64,000 bases of DNA. Origin: Panicum virgatum (Eukaryota > Streptophyta > Magnoliopsida > Poales > Poaceae). Shown here in pieces: positions 1-9,950 of this stretch. How positions within the stretch are numbered: position 1 is the stretch's first letter; each line of letters begins with the position of its first letter. The stretch is from NCBI RefSeq assembly GCF_016808335.1, contig NC_053149.1:29943339-30007338 (forward strand), read 5' to 3'. The notes under the pieces are model-generated. The model was not told the origin of the DNA, ran no database searches, and saw only the letters and a program-made list of their open reading frames with translations. The translations under genes were made by a program, and so were the position numbers.

Positions 1-882
1 GGGACCGGAAGCTCGGAGAGATCCTGGGCGCCGAGGCGTAGCAGGTGCGGGAGTCCTGGCGGCCTGAGGTGCGACGGGGCAGCGCAGGCGCGGCGGTGGA
101 GGGAGCTCTGTTCCGGCGGGGTGGCTGCTAGGGTTGCGGCAGCCTCTGGCGTGGGGTGTGGGTGCAGGGGGGGTCCGCCGAGTGGGTTTAAAGAGGCCGG
201 GCGGAGATTGCGGCGGGGCGCAGCGGGATTAGGATCCCGGCGACCTCGCCGGTGATCTCGGGGGGGGGGGGCGTTGCGGAGTCGGGAAGGAAGGGCAGAA
301 GAGGGGGCTGACGCGTGGGCCCGGCGTGGCAGAGGGAGGAGGGGCGCGTGCGACGCGGGTGCGGGGTGAACGGCCGACCTGCGGGGCCCAGATGCAGGCG
401 GTGTGAGAGCGGGCGCGCTGGCTGGGCTCGAGCGAGCGGGAGCGGGAGAGGGGCGAGTGTGCTGGGCCTGTGTGACGAGCTGGGCCGGAGAGGGAGCGCT
501 GACGCGGGAGTCTGGGCCGAAGTGGGCCCGCGGGAAGGGAGAGGGAGGAGTGGGCTTGGGCTGGTGGGTTCTTGGGCCGGGTTAGAGTGGGGTTTGGGTT
601 TGGTTGAGGGTTTTGTTTTCTATTTCTATTTTCTCTTTCTTTTCTATTTCTAAACCAATCAAAGTTTGAATTCAAATAAAATTTGAATTCACCCACACTC
701 AAACAATTAAAAACTATGCACCGGCATGAATGCAACACAAAATTTAAACCTATGGTAAAATTTTAATTACTTATAGAACTAAAATTGAATTAAATGCCAT
801 ACTAAACACAATAAACCTTAGAAATTTAAATAAAGCCAATTAATTTTATAATAATTGCTGAAATTTAAATTAGGGTGTTACA
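1..882 (-). mobile_element. Element E: minus-strand gypsy LTR, 5' part, cut by the window edge
   Basis: Read on the minus strand, this begins TGTAACACCC at 882 and runs through an AT-rich start and a GC-rich middle, like the other LTRs of this family here. It ends abruptly against leader sequence of plus-strand element A at 883 (next five bases TCTGA, the expected TSD, whose partner is left of the window). It may be a solo LTR or the end of a whole element; the window does not show which. It does not reach the region where the spliced LTR ORF lies in other copies. Confidence 0.85.
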
Positions 883-1254
883 TCTGACCACCATGAGTTA
901 GCTAGGTGACCCTTTTAAAATAATACGATAGCACGCTCTACGACGCGTTGTGTTAGTCGAGTCTTTTTGCTAAACTCGGCTAAGTTGTGAAAATTGTCTG
1001 CTTGTTATTATGCTACATGTTTGATTTGGATTTTTGACTGATTGCATAGCTTAGTAGTTTAAATTTGTTTAAAGAAAATCACTCAGATGTAAAGTTAACT
1101 AATTAATAAAATGAGTTAGATCGTTGGGGGTAAAACAGTCAACTCTATCCTGTCTACTTTATCATGGCTGAGTCTTTTTTCGCAAAGAGTTATCATATCC
1201 ATCTGAATTTATTCCTGCAATATCCTTACTCGTGAAATCTTTTGTTCAAATCAG
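883..1254 (+). other. Leader of element A (interrupted 5' UTR)
   Basis: This matches the J leader from about 46865 to 47237, so the first 200 or so bases of A's leader, its primer-binding site and its 5' LTR lie left of inserted element E, outside the window. No ORF is evident. It ends in a TTTTGTTCAAATCAG stretch directly before the gag ATG, which looks like a splice acceptor and recurs in C and J. Confidence 0.75.
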
Positions 1255-1767
1255 ATGGTGAACACTAGGAGCACCGGTTCCGGTTCTGGCCAGCAGCAGG
1301 GTCAGAACAACCAGGGTACCGGGATCCCGATGCCTCCGCCTTTGACTCCGGAGCAGTACTTCCAGCTCCAGATGCAGATGATGGCTACCCTGAACAACAC
1401 CGTTCAGGCTCTTCAGCACGCTCACACTCAGCCTCCGGCTCCTCCACCGCCGCAGCCTCGCGACAGGCGTGCTGAGTTCCTGAGGGGTCACCCGCCGACG
1501 TTCTCTCACACGTCCGACCCTCTTCAGGCCGACGACTGGCTCCGTGCAGTGGAGCGTCAGCTGGACATCGCCCAGTGCGATGACCGTGAGTGCGTCTTGT
1601 ACGCAGCAGGACAGCTGCGAGGGGCAGCCTTGGACTGGTGGGAGTCCCACCCAGTCCATGACCGTGAGTCTCTCACTTGGCTCCAGTTCAGGGAGCGTTT
1701 TCGCAGCCACAACGTCCCCGCGGGCGTTATGAAGATGAAACAGAAGGAGTTCCTTGCACTGAAGCAG
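1255..1767 (+). CDS. gag: Gag exon 1 of element A (chromovirus, Tekay/Del-like)
   Basis: N-terminal half of Gag, the structural protein that packages element RNA. It starts MVNTRS and has the capsid-like run PTFSHTSDPLQADDWLRAVE, ending KEFLALKQ at 1767. Without splicing it would run 14 codons into the following intron and stop (184 residues). The ATG follows a CAG. C and J have the same start and organisation. Assignment to Ty3/gypsy Gag rests on this motif, the CCHC knuckle in exon 2 and the downstream pol; the exact clade is inferred. Confidence 0.85.
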
Positions 1768-1877
1768 GTGATCTTAAGTATAATCATTCAACGTTTTCTT
1801 TTGAGCTAATGCCCCTTGTTCTATCCTTATGAATCTTGAGTTAATCTTTCGATATCTATCTGTCTTTGTGAATTCAG
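1768..1877 (+). other. Spliceosomal intron inside gag of A, 110 bases
   Basis: It begins CAG|GTGATC and ends TTTGTGAATTCAG|GGG. It is AT-rich and contains an in-frame stop (TAA at 1807-1809). Removing it joins KEFLALKQ to [14 protein letters not shown] in phase 0, which restores an ordinary Gag sequence. The same intron lies at 47754-47863 in J and 27683-27794 in C (weaker donor, CAA|GTAAAC). Element B has no interruption at the equivalent place. Confidence 0.85.
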
Positions 1878-4800
1878 GGGACTATGTCGGTCACGGAGTA
1901 TCGTGATCGCTTTCTTCAGCTGGCACGCTACGCCCCTGCCGAGGTTGCGGATGACCGCAAGAAGCAGGAGCACTTCATGGAGGGTCTTGAGGACTACCTC
2001 CAGTACGCGCTGCTCAACCTTCGCTTCGACGACTTCAACCATCTGGTTGACAGCGCGCTCAACACCGAGCGCAAGCACTTAGAGATGGAGGACAAGAAGA
2101 GGAAGATTGTCCCCGTTGCTTCCGGCAGCAACACTCGCCCTCGACTCCAGCAGCCCCAGCAGTACCAGCAGCAGTACCGGCCTCCCCAGCAGTACCAGCA
2201 GAGGCCACCGCAGCAGTACCCGCCTCGACAGCAGCAGCAGGCAGGTCAGGGCCCGAGGTTACCGGCACCTCCGGCTCGTACTGCTTTACCAGCTCCACCG
2301 GCACCGCAGGCTCCACGTCCGGCAGCTCCTACCGGACAGCAGGCTCAGGGACCTCCTCGCACCTGCTTTCACTGCGGCCAGCCGGGGCACTACGCCAACG
2401 CTTGCCCCCGGAAGGCTCAGGCGGGACAGCAGGGGCGCCCAGCTCAGCCCAGGGCGCCAGCACAGGGCAGGGTGAACCACGTGACGGCCGAGTCAGCGGC
2501 CGAGGCTCCCAACGTGGTTATTGGTACATTCCTGGTTAATTCATATCCAGCTATAGTGCTTTTTGATACTGGTGCTACGCATTCCTTCATTACTCAGTCT
2601 TTTGTTGAGCATCATGGTATTCATACTAGCACATTAAAGAGGTGCCTGTTAGTATCTTCACCGGGAGGACAGTTGAGGTCTCACACTTACTGCCCGAGAG
2701 TCAGTGTTTCTTTGAGGGGAGTAGAGTTCTGTACTGATCTGATGGTGCTAGACACCAAGGGCATTGATGTCATTCTGGGAATGGAGACTCTGGCCAAGTG
2801 GGGAGTTCGTATAGATTGTGCTCAGAGGACAGTCTTGTTATCAGCTTCCAGTGGCCAAGAGGTTGTTATCAGTGCAGTAGAGCCTTCTGGATTTCTTCAT
2901 CAGATAGAGGCTAGACCCACGGACGATATTCGCGTGGTGTCTGAATTCCCGGATGTCTTTCCGGATGATCTGCCAGGTATGCCGCCTGAACGCGCCATTG
3001 AGTTTTGTATTGATCTCTTGCCTGGCACAGCTCCTATTGCAAAACGGCCCTACCGTATGGCACCTATAGAGCATGAAGAAGTTAAGAAGACTATTGATGA
3101 GTTGCTGGCCAAGGGCTATATCCGTCGCAGCTTCTCTCCTTGGGCTTTTCCGTTGTTCCTGGTAGATAAGAAGGATGGCTCGAAGAGGATGTGTGTGGAT
3201 TATCGGGAGCTGAATGCAGTTACTATCAAGAACAAGCATCCACTGCCCCGTATTGAGGATCTCTTCGATTTGCTTCGAGGTGCTCGTATATTCTCGAAGA
3301 TTGATCTTCGTTCGGGTTATTTTCAGCTGAGGATCCGTCCTGGGGATATTCCGAAGACGGCATTCACCTGCAAGTACGGGCTATATGAGTATACAGTCAT
3401 GTCCTTCGGCCTGACTAATGCCCCGGCTTACTTCATGCATCTGATGAACATGGTTTTCATGGACTATCTGGATGTCTTCGTGGTGATTTTCATTGATGAT
3501 ATCCTGATCTTTTCCAAGACAGAAGAAGAGCATGAGGAGCACCTGAGACTCGTATTGCAGAGATTGAGAGAGCATCAGCTGTATGCCAAGTTCAGCAAGT
3601 GCGAGTTCTGGATTGACGAGGTTCCATTCCTCGGTCATGTTATCTCTCAGGGAGGCATTGCTGTTGATCCGAGCAAGGTGAAGGATGTGCTCGAGTGGGA
3701 GACACCGCAGACAGTGAAGGAAGTCAGATCTTTCTTGGGCTTAGCTGGATATTATCGGAGGTTCATCGAGAATTTCTCCAAAATCGCGAAGCCTTTGACT
3801 TCTTTGCTAGAGAAGAATGTGGCGTTCATATGGACTGATGAGCGTCAGATGGCCTTTGATGAGCTGAAGAAGAGGTTGACTACGGCGCCAGTCCTGACTC
3901 TGCCAGACCAGACGAAGAGGTTCACGGTATATTGTGATGCTTCGAAGGATGGTCTTGGGTGTGTTCTGATGCAGGAGGGCAGAGTGATAGCCTATGCTTC
4001 ACGGCAGTTACGGCGGCATGAGCTGAATTATCCTACTCATGATCTTGAGTTAGCCGCAGTTGTGCATGCTCTGAAGATTTGGAGGCATTACTTGTATGGG
4101 CAGCGGTGTGATATCTACACCGATCACAAGAGCCTCAAGTACATTTTCACGCAGAATGAGCTGAACATGCGGCAGAGGAGATGGCTAGAATTGGTCAAGG
4201 ACTATGATCTGGAGATTCACTATCATCCGGGCAAGGCCAATGTTGTAGCAGATGCTCTGAGCAGAAGAAGTTATGTCAACATGGCCGTGGCTTTCCAGAT
4301 GCCTCCAGAGTTATGCGAGGAGTTCGAGCAGTTGAGTCTGGGCTTCTTGCATCATACTTCCAGTGCAGCATTCAAGGCAGTACCGACTCTAGAGGCAGAG
4401 ATCAGGCAGCATCAGAAAGATGATGAGAAGCTGCAGAAGATCCGTGAGTTGCTCAAGAAGGGCAAGGCTCCTCATTTCAGAGAGGATGATCAGGGTACCT
4501 TGTGGTACAAGAACCGGATCTGTGTTCCAGATGTGAAGGATCTTCGGAAGTTGATTCTGAGTGAGGCCCATGACACAGCTTACTCTATTCATCCGGGCAG
4601 CACGAAGATGTATTATGATCTGAAGGAACGTTTCTGGTGGTACAGGATGAAGCGTTCAGTGGCAGAGTACGTGGCTATTTGTGACACCTGTCAGCGTGTC
4701 AAGGCTGAGCATCAGAGGCCAGCAGGTCTGTTACAGCCTTTGAAGATTCCAGAGTGGAAATGGGAGGAAATCACTATGGACTTCATTGTTGGATTGCCTC

Positions 4801-5543
4801 GTACTCAGAAAGGGTACAACTCCATTTGGGTAGTAGTGGATCGATTGACGAAGGTTGCTCACTTCATTCCAGTGAACACTACTTACTCCGGTGCTAGACT
4901 TGCAGAGTTGTACATCTCTCGGATTGTCTGCTTGCATGGTGTGCCCAAGAAGATCATATCTGACAGAGGGTCTCAGTTCACTTCTCGGTTCTGGGAGCAG
5001 CTTCATGATTCTTTGGATACGAAGCTGCGATTCAGTACGGCTTATCACCCTCAGACAGATGGGCAGACAGAGAGAACCAACCAAGTGTTGGAGGATATGC
5101 TGAGAGCTTGTGCTATTCAGTACGGTACTAGTTGGGATAAGTGCCTGTCTTATGCTGAGTTTTCATATAACAACAGCTACCAGGCCAGTCTGAAGAAGTC
5201 ACCCTTCGAGGCATTGTATGGCAGAAAGTGCAGAACTCCTCTCTATTGGGATCAGATTGGTGAGAAGCAGCTCTTTGGCCCTGAGATCATAGATGATGCA
5301 GAGCAGATGGTTCAGGCTGTGCGAGAAAATCTGAGGATTGCACAGAGCAGACAGAAGAGCTATGCTGATGGCAAGCGGAGAGACCTGACTTTCAGTGTCG
5401 GTGATTATGTGTATCGGAAGGTATCTCCGATGAGAGGAATCCGCAGATTTAATGTCAAAGGGAAGTTAGCACCTCGTTATGTGGGGCCATTCAAGGTGCT
5501 AGAGCGGAAAGGCGAAGTTGCTTATCGCCTGGAGTTACCTCTC
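1878..5543 (+). CDS. gag-pol: Gag-Pol exon 2 of element A, left of insertion B
   Basis: One open frame covering the rest of Gag and nearly all of Pol. In order: a Q/P/Y-rich linker; a CCHC zinc knuckle ([14 protein letters not shown], about 2363-2404); aspartic protease with DTGATHSF (about 2565); reverse transcriptase with FIDD (about 3490); RNase H with CDAS and TDHKS; integrase with an HHCC zinc region (about 4580-4690) and a DDE core (DFIVG near 4780, SDRGSQF near 4960, QTERTNQ near 5065); and GPF near 5490. It breaks at codons for LELPL, where B is inserted. Adding 21809-22098, minus the 5-base TSD, and exon 1 gives 1488 codons with no stop until the end. Pol was therefore intact when B inserted. 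Confidence 0.92.
5539..5543. repeat. Target-site duplication of element B (left copy)
   Basis: CTCTC here pairs with CTCTT at 21809-21813. They differ in the last base, a change after or during insertion. J's uninterrupted pol has CTCTCAGCCTC at the homologous place, which confirms the break point. Confidence 0.8.
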
Positions 5544-5900
5544 TGTGGCGGAACCACCCAAAACTACTGGGCCCGGGTGCACTGATCTTTGTTGCTAAGC
5601 AACTCTGACCCAAGGTGGCACTCACCGGTAGTTCCTCGAGTGAAGCCTCGATAAAAGCCACGCTATTCCAGGATCAGCAGACAACACTCACACGAAGGTG
5701 AGCCCAGAGATTACAACACAAACCATTTCATACATCTCAGAGTGATTGCAGCGGAAAGAAAATTTATTACAAACCAAGTTCAGAGTAACAAAATACCACG
5801 GAGTTCTAACTACTCAATTATTTAAGTCTCATGTTCAACGGAAGCAGCAAAGATAACTAGCGAGATAACGTGACGCATCGGTAAAGCCCGTACGAATGCG

Positions 5901-7131
5901 TCACTCAGCGGGAGGGTGATTAGCACCAGCTGAAGGGCCATCCCACTCAACAGACCAACCCGGAGGCAGAGTACAAGGCCAAGTAAGACTCGCAAACAGA
6001 TCTTCAAAGTTAGTACCTGAAAAACAGTGCCACAAGCAAGGCTGAGTATACTAATACTCAGCAAGACTGACCCGTCTCCGGATATAACATAGTCCGATAA
6101 CTAGACATGCAAGCTTTTTGGTTGGTAGGGTTTGTTTGCCAAAAATGCCGCTAAGTGTTGATCCTTAATTTCAGGTTTTACTTAGCCAGATTCTAGTAGA
6201 ATTAACAATTCTAAATTTGCAACTGACTCTACTCAAACATGGTAGAGCAACCATTTAATCAACCAACAGTATTTTCATCATCGTATTCCACTTGTTACTC
6301 TATGTGACCGAAATCATTAAGCAATCTCATGCCGTGAGAGGCGGACGATTCCGAATCGAATTTCAACCTGGCCAGGGGAACCTAGACCACACGCATGGGG
6401 ATCGACTTCGCTCCCGCCCATGCTACTTTTCCCCTTTCTTTCCAGTCCGTGGATCCGGAACACCCTCCCCGACTACAGAGTCCGACCACTCTGCACCCGT
6501 ACGTCGCGACATAAAAATAAACCCTACTTCTACCAGGAGGGTGCGAGATCGTTCCACTCGCCGGTCCAATCAGGTACTTAAGCTTACCGATTACCATATT
6601 TCTCGGTATGTGGCTAGTACTTTCAAACGCTTAGCGAAATGAGCCACACACCGCGACCTTAGCCATTTTTGACTACACCAGCGGGGTATCACAACTACAC
6701 AACCCCGCTCGTTGTCCTTACATTTCAACAGGAATTAAAGTCGGTACAATTCCTATTTGCTCGCGAGAGGCAGGAAACCACTCGACTTCTATCGTACCTA
6801 TTTAGCATGGCAACTAGTCGATAAAAAGATCCGGTATCAAACATAGGTTCCTATGGATCATGCATCTAGGGTTTTCGATCAACGCCTAGAGAACTTAAAT
6901 GCAGAAAACCAACTATTACCATACATTAATAAATAGATGGCAGAATGATAATTCGGAAAAATAGTGGGATTATGCTCCGGGGCTTGCCTTCTTGGGCACT
7001 GTCAGGCAGAAAAGGTTCTGGGGCTTGGCCAAGGTCTTGGGACAAGTTAGTACAGTTCAGATTAACCTCCTGCTCCGCACGAGAGTCCGCGGGCACCAGT
7101 TCGTAGTCTCCGTCCGCGAGGTTAACCGTTT
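5901..7131 (-). CDS. Candidate spliced ORF in B's 3' LTR (exons 7131-6988 and 6016-5901)
   Basis: Minus strand. After a CATATAG acceptor, a 144-base exon (7131-6988) reads TVNLADGDYELVPADSRAEQ and on to DSAQE without a stop, ending GAAG|GCAAG, the consensus for a GC-type donor. A 971-base intron ends TGTTTTTCAG at 6017. The last exon (6016-5901) continues in phase as TNFEDLFASLTWPCTLPPGW and ends HPPAE-stop. Both exons are phase 1 at their start. I do not recognise the protein. It is acidic with no obvious fold motif. The first exon and start codon are not resolved; a donor at about 8708 (GACCAGG|GTAGGT) could precede it. It could be a leader uORF rather than an independent gene. The call rests on splice signals and coherent frames only. 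Confidence 0.5.
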
Positions 7132-9148
7132 CTATATGCAATGCAAGATTTTGAGTTATTCAGGGATATAATTTCTTTCCTTCACGATAAAGTTGTAGTC
7201 CATGAAAGTTAATTTAGTGATGATCTCACATTTCATTGCATGGGCAATCGTTTATAGAGTAGCAAACATAACTACGGTCATTCATGAATGAGTGGGGTTT
7301 TGGGTTTTCATTTTTACTTTCAACACATAGCATGCTTTCATTATTCCTTAACAACACAACTACTAAAAAGCGAGTGATGAAACACTAAATTAACTCAGAT
7401 TCAAACTTGAACATTCAGGGTATAAATTTCAGCATCTACCATAGAGCAAGAACTATAACTATTCATGCAAATGGATTACTCTAGTTACTTCATCTTTTTG
7501 TACAGAATGTTCAACATGGATTCTGGTGCTACAAATTTTATGCAAGCTACTTCAAAGCATAAACTCAGTACTGAAATTTTTCCAGATTTTATACACTTAT
7601 ATAGCAGAGGTGATAAAAAGATTAAAAACAGCAAGCCATTAACAAAGATTAATTCTACATAAAGTTTTACTAAGGATTTGGTTCTCAAATTTTTACCAGA
7701 GACTAGTCCTGAGTTAAACATACTCCAGAAAATTTTTGAAGATTTAACTCACTATGATAAATTAGTTATTCAGTTAACTTAACATGAGTTTGCATGAATT
7801 TCTCAAGATGCATTCCACCAGTATTGCATCTGAACTTTTTATCACAGGTAGAACATACTCTAAACAAGATCATGCCCAAAAATAATGATCAGAAACATTG
7901 TAGATTACTCAGAACAAAAATAGTAAATCTAGCCCTAAGATGCTAAGCATGATTATTCGATAAAGCCAAACCCAGTAACTGCAGCTCAAATTTTTTTGAC
8001 AGGAACACAGAGCTAAAAAGAGACTCCAGAAATAAACATGGATTTTTCTGAGCATAAGAACTATATATAAGGAATTAAGTTGATTAAACAAGCATAAATC
8101 ATTGTATATAGCAAAAGAACTCTAATAAATCTTAAATTTAGATATTAACAGTGTTTTAGTTTTACATGCACGCAGTAAAAATTCCAGGGCAAGTTCATGT
8201 GCATATTTTCCAGAATTAAATCGAGAAAGCTAACAACAGATTAGAGAATCTTGATTGTTCCAACATGATAACTGTTTTGGGTTGGTGTCATCTTTTTACT
8301 GTGATATTAAAATTCCATTAGTGATAACATATCCAAAAATCAAAGTCATTTGATGAGCAGAACTTCATGAACATGCATAAGGTGGTTTTATTAATCTTTT
8401 CCCTAGATTAAACTTGGTTGAGTTTCTGCAAAAGTGAATGTTACAAAATTTGTAGATCTTGTTACAAGGATTCCAGATCAGTTGAGTTTGCATTTTTCTG
8501 ATTTTTCTGTGATTTGTTTCGCATTTTAGAAGTTCACTGGTATACATTGTAAAACTTGCAGAAACACCCTTAGACGAAAAAAACAAATTACAACCGGGTC
8601 CTTCGCCGGCCTTCTCCGCCGTGGCATCTTGCCGGTGGTGTTCTGCGGTGCAGGGCTTACCGGGGCTGCCACGGGGAGGCGCGTGGGGGAGAAAGGATCG
8701 AGGAACACCTACCCTGGTCGACGTTCGAGCGTTTGGAGCACAGGTTCAAGCTCGTCGGCGTTGATGGCGGGTCGGTTGTTCGGTTCGCCGGTGTTGGAGG
8801 CGAAGGAGGGCTCGGGGTAGGGGAACAAGGCGCGCACGAGCACCGCGTGAGCTCGTGGATGCTTCTGGGGTAGCTGTCGGGCTCGGTCTTCCCCGGAGCT
8901 GGCCGGTCCGCGGTGAGCCTGAGCTCGCCGGCGGCGGCGCAAAAGGGGAACGGCTTCGGGAGGGGGTTTGGATTCGATTCCGCGCGCGTGGAGCTTAACT
9001 GGGAGGTGGCGAAGCTGCTGCGGTGGTCGGAGGGGGCAATGTGGGGCTGGGCTAGCCGGTCCGCGCGAGCTGGATCTCGGCGGCCATGGCGGAGCGGCGG
9101 GAGGAGGAAGAAGGGGAAGAAGGGGCGCGGCTGTGGGGTTCTGGGGGT

Positions 9149-9157
9149 CTTTATAGG
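9149..9157 (-). promoter_or_regulatory. TATA box in B's 3' LTR
   Basis: CCTATAAAG on the minus strand, in a GC-rich setting. The identical box in the 5' LTR is at 21026-21034. Confidence 0.65.
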
Positions 9158-9931
9158 CCAAGGAGCTACTGGGGGAGGAATGCAGTGACTGGGGGCGGTT
9201 GATTTGGTCCTGGGCGGCTCGACGGCGAGCGGGCGGAGGAGGCAGCGGCGCTGCGCCGGCCGGGGTGTCGTGGCGGCTCGGGAGTGGCCTGGGACGCGTG
9301 TGCGCGCGAGGAGGTGCCAAGGGGCGGGCCAGGTGGCGTGGAGAGGTTTCCCCGGGTCCATTTGGCCGCGGGCGCACGGTGGACGAAGTCCACCGGCGGC
9401 GTACGGCAGGCGGCGGCTGAAACAGAGCAAGCCGGGAAAGAGAGATGGAGGTAGGGGCTCTTTTGCGATTTCTGAAAATTTCAGGGACCTCTCGGTAAAC
9501 AAAAATTATCTCCTACTTGGAGGGCTCAAATGGAAAAGTGTTGAATACCATTTTTGCATAACTTTTCAAGATCTACAACTTTTGTGTTATGCAAATTTTC
9601 GTTTGAAACTCACATTTTGAACTATTGGTACATTTACATATTTGCACAAAAGGACTTTAGTTTTAATCAGTTTTTGACTTGATTTTGGCTGAAGTTCAAT
9701 TGAGCACATGTCAATTGAAATACCTCTCATGAGCCAACAAAAATTTTGTGCACATTTTTGAATTAAAATTTGAGTAGTTTTTCACTCCTTTCTCTTTTTC
9801 CTTTAATTTCTTTTGTATGATTTGTATTTTATTTGGTCCTTTCTCTTTGAATTAGTTTCCCAAATTTTTCTTTTAACTTTCCCTAATGTGTATTGATTGG
9901 ATTTCAAAGTATTGACACCTGAGGTGTCACA

Positions 9932-9950
9932 ACCTACCCCCCTTAAAAAG
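9932..9950 (-). other. Polypurine tract of element B
   Basis: On the minus strand AAGGGGGGTAGGT directly precedes the 3' LTR start. This is the primer for plus-strand DNA synthesis and fixes the LTR border at 9931. It is preceded by an ATCTCGGGACGAGATTC palindrome-like stretch that recurs, in variant form, before A, F and J LTRs. Confidence 0.88.

Larger units (their letters stand above)
5544..9931 (-). repeat. 3' LTR of element B (4388 bases)
   Basis: Nearly identical to 17420-21808. On the minus strand it starts TGTGACACC at 9931 and ends CCGCCACA at 5544. A TATA-like CCTATAAAG lies at 9149-9157, followed by a GC-rich leader. Two coding-like exons follow at 7131-6988 and 6016-5901. The long frames in the GC-rich part are composition artefacts unless transcription shows otherwise. 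Confidence 0.93.

Noticed and set aside
2140..2260. CAG/CCG-rich tandem repeat in gag of A (also C and J)
   Set aside because: It is the normal Q/P/Y-rich linker before the zinc knuckle, not an independent satellite.
6292..6642. 116-codon plus-strand frame in B's LTR, repeated at 18168-18518
   Set aside because: Antisense to the element, no recognisable features; its repetition only reflects LTR identity.
8657..9502. 281-codon frame on the minus strand in B's 3' LTR, and its 264-codon version at 20585-21379
   Set aside because: Pro/Arg/Ala-rich GC-driven frame that spans the TATA box. A one-base indel between the two LTRs switches frame. Only its end, near a possible splice donor at about 8708, might matter.
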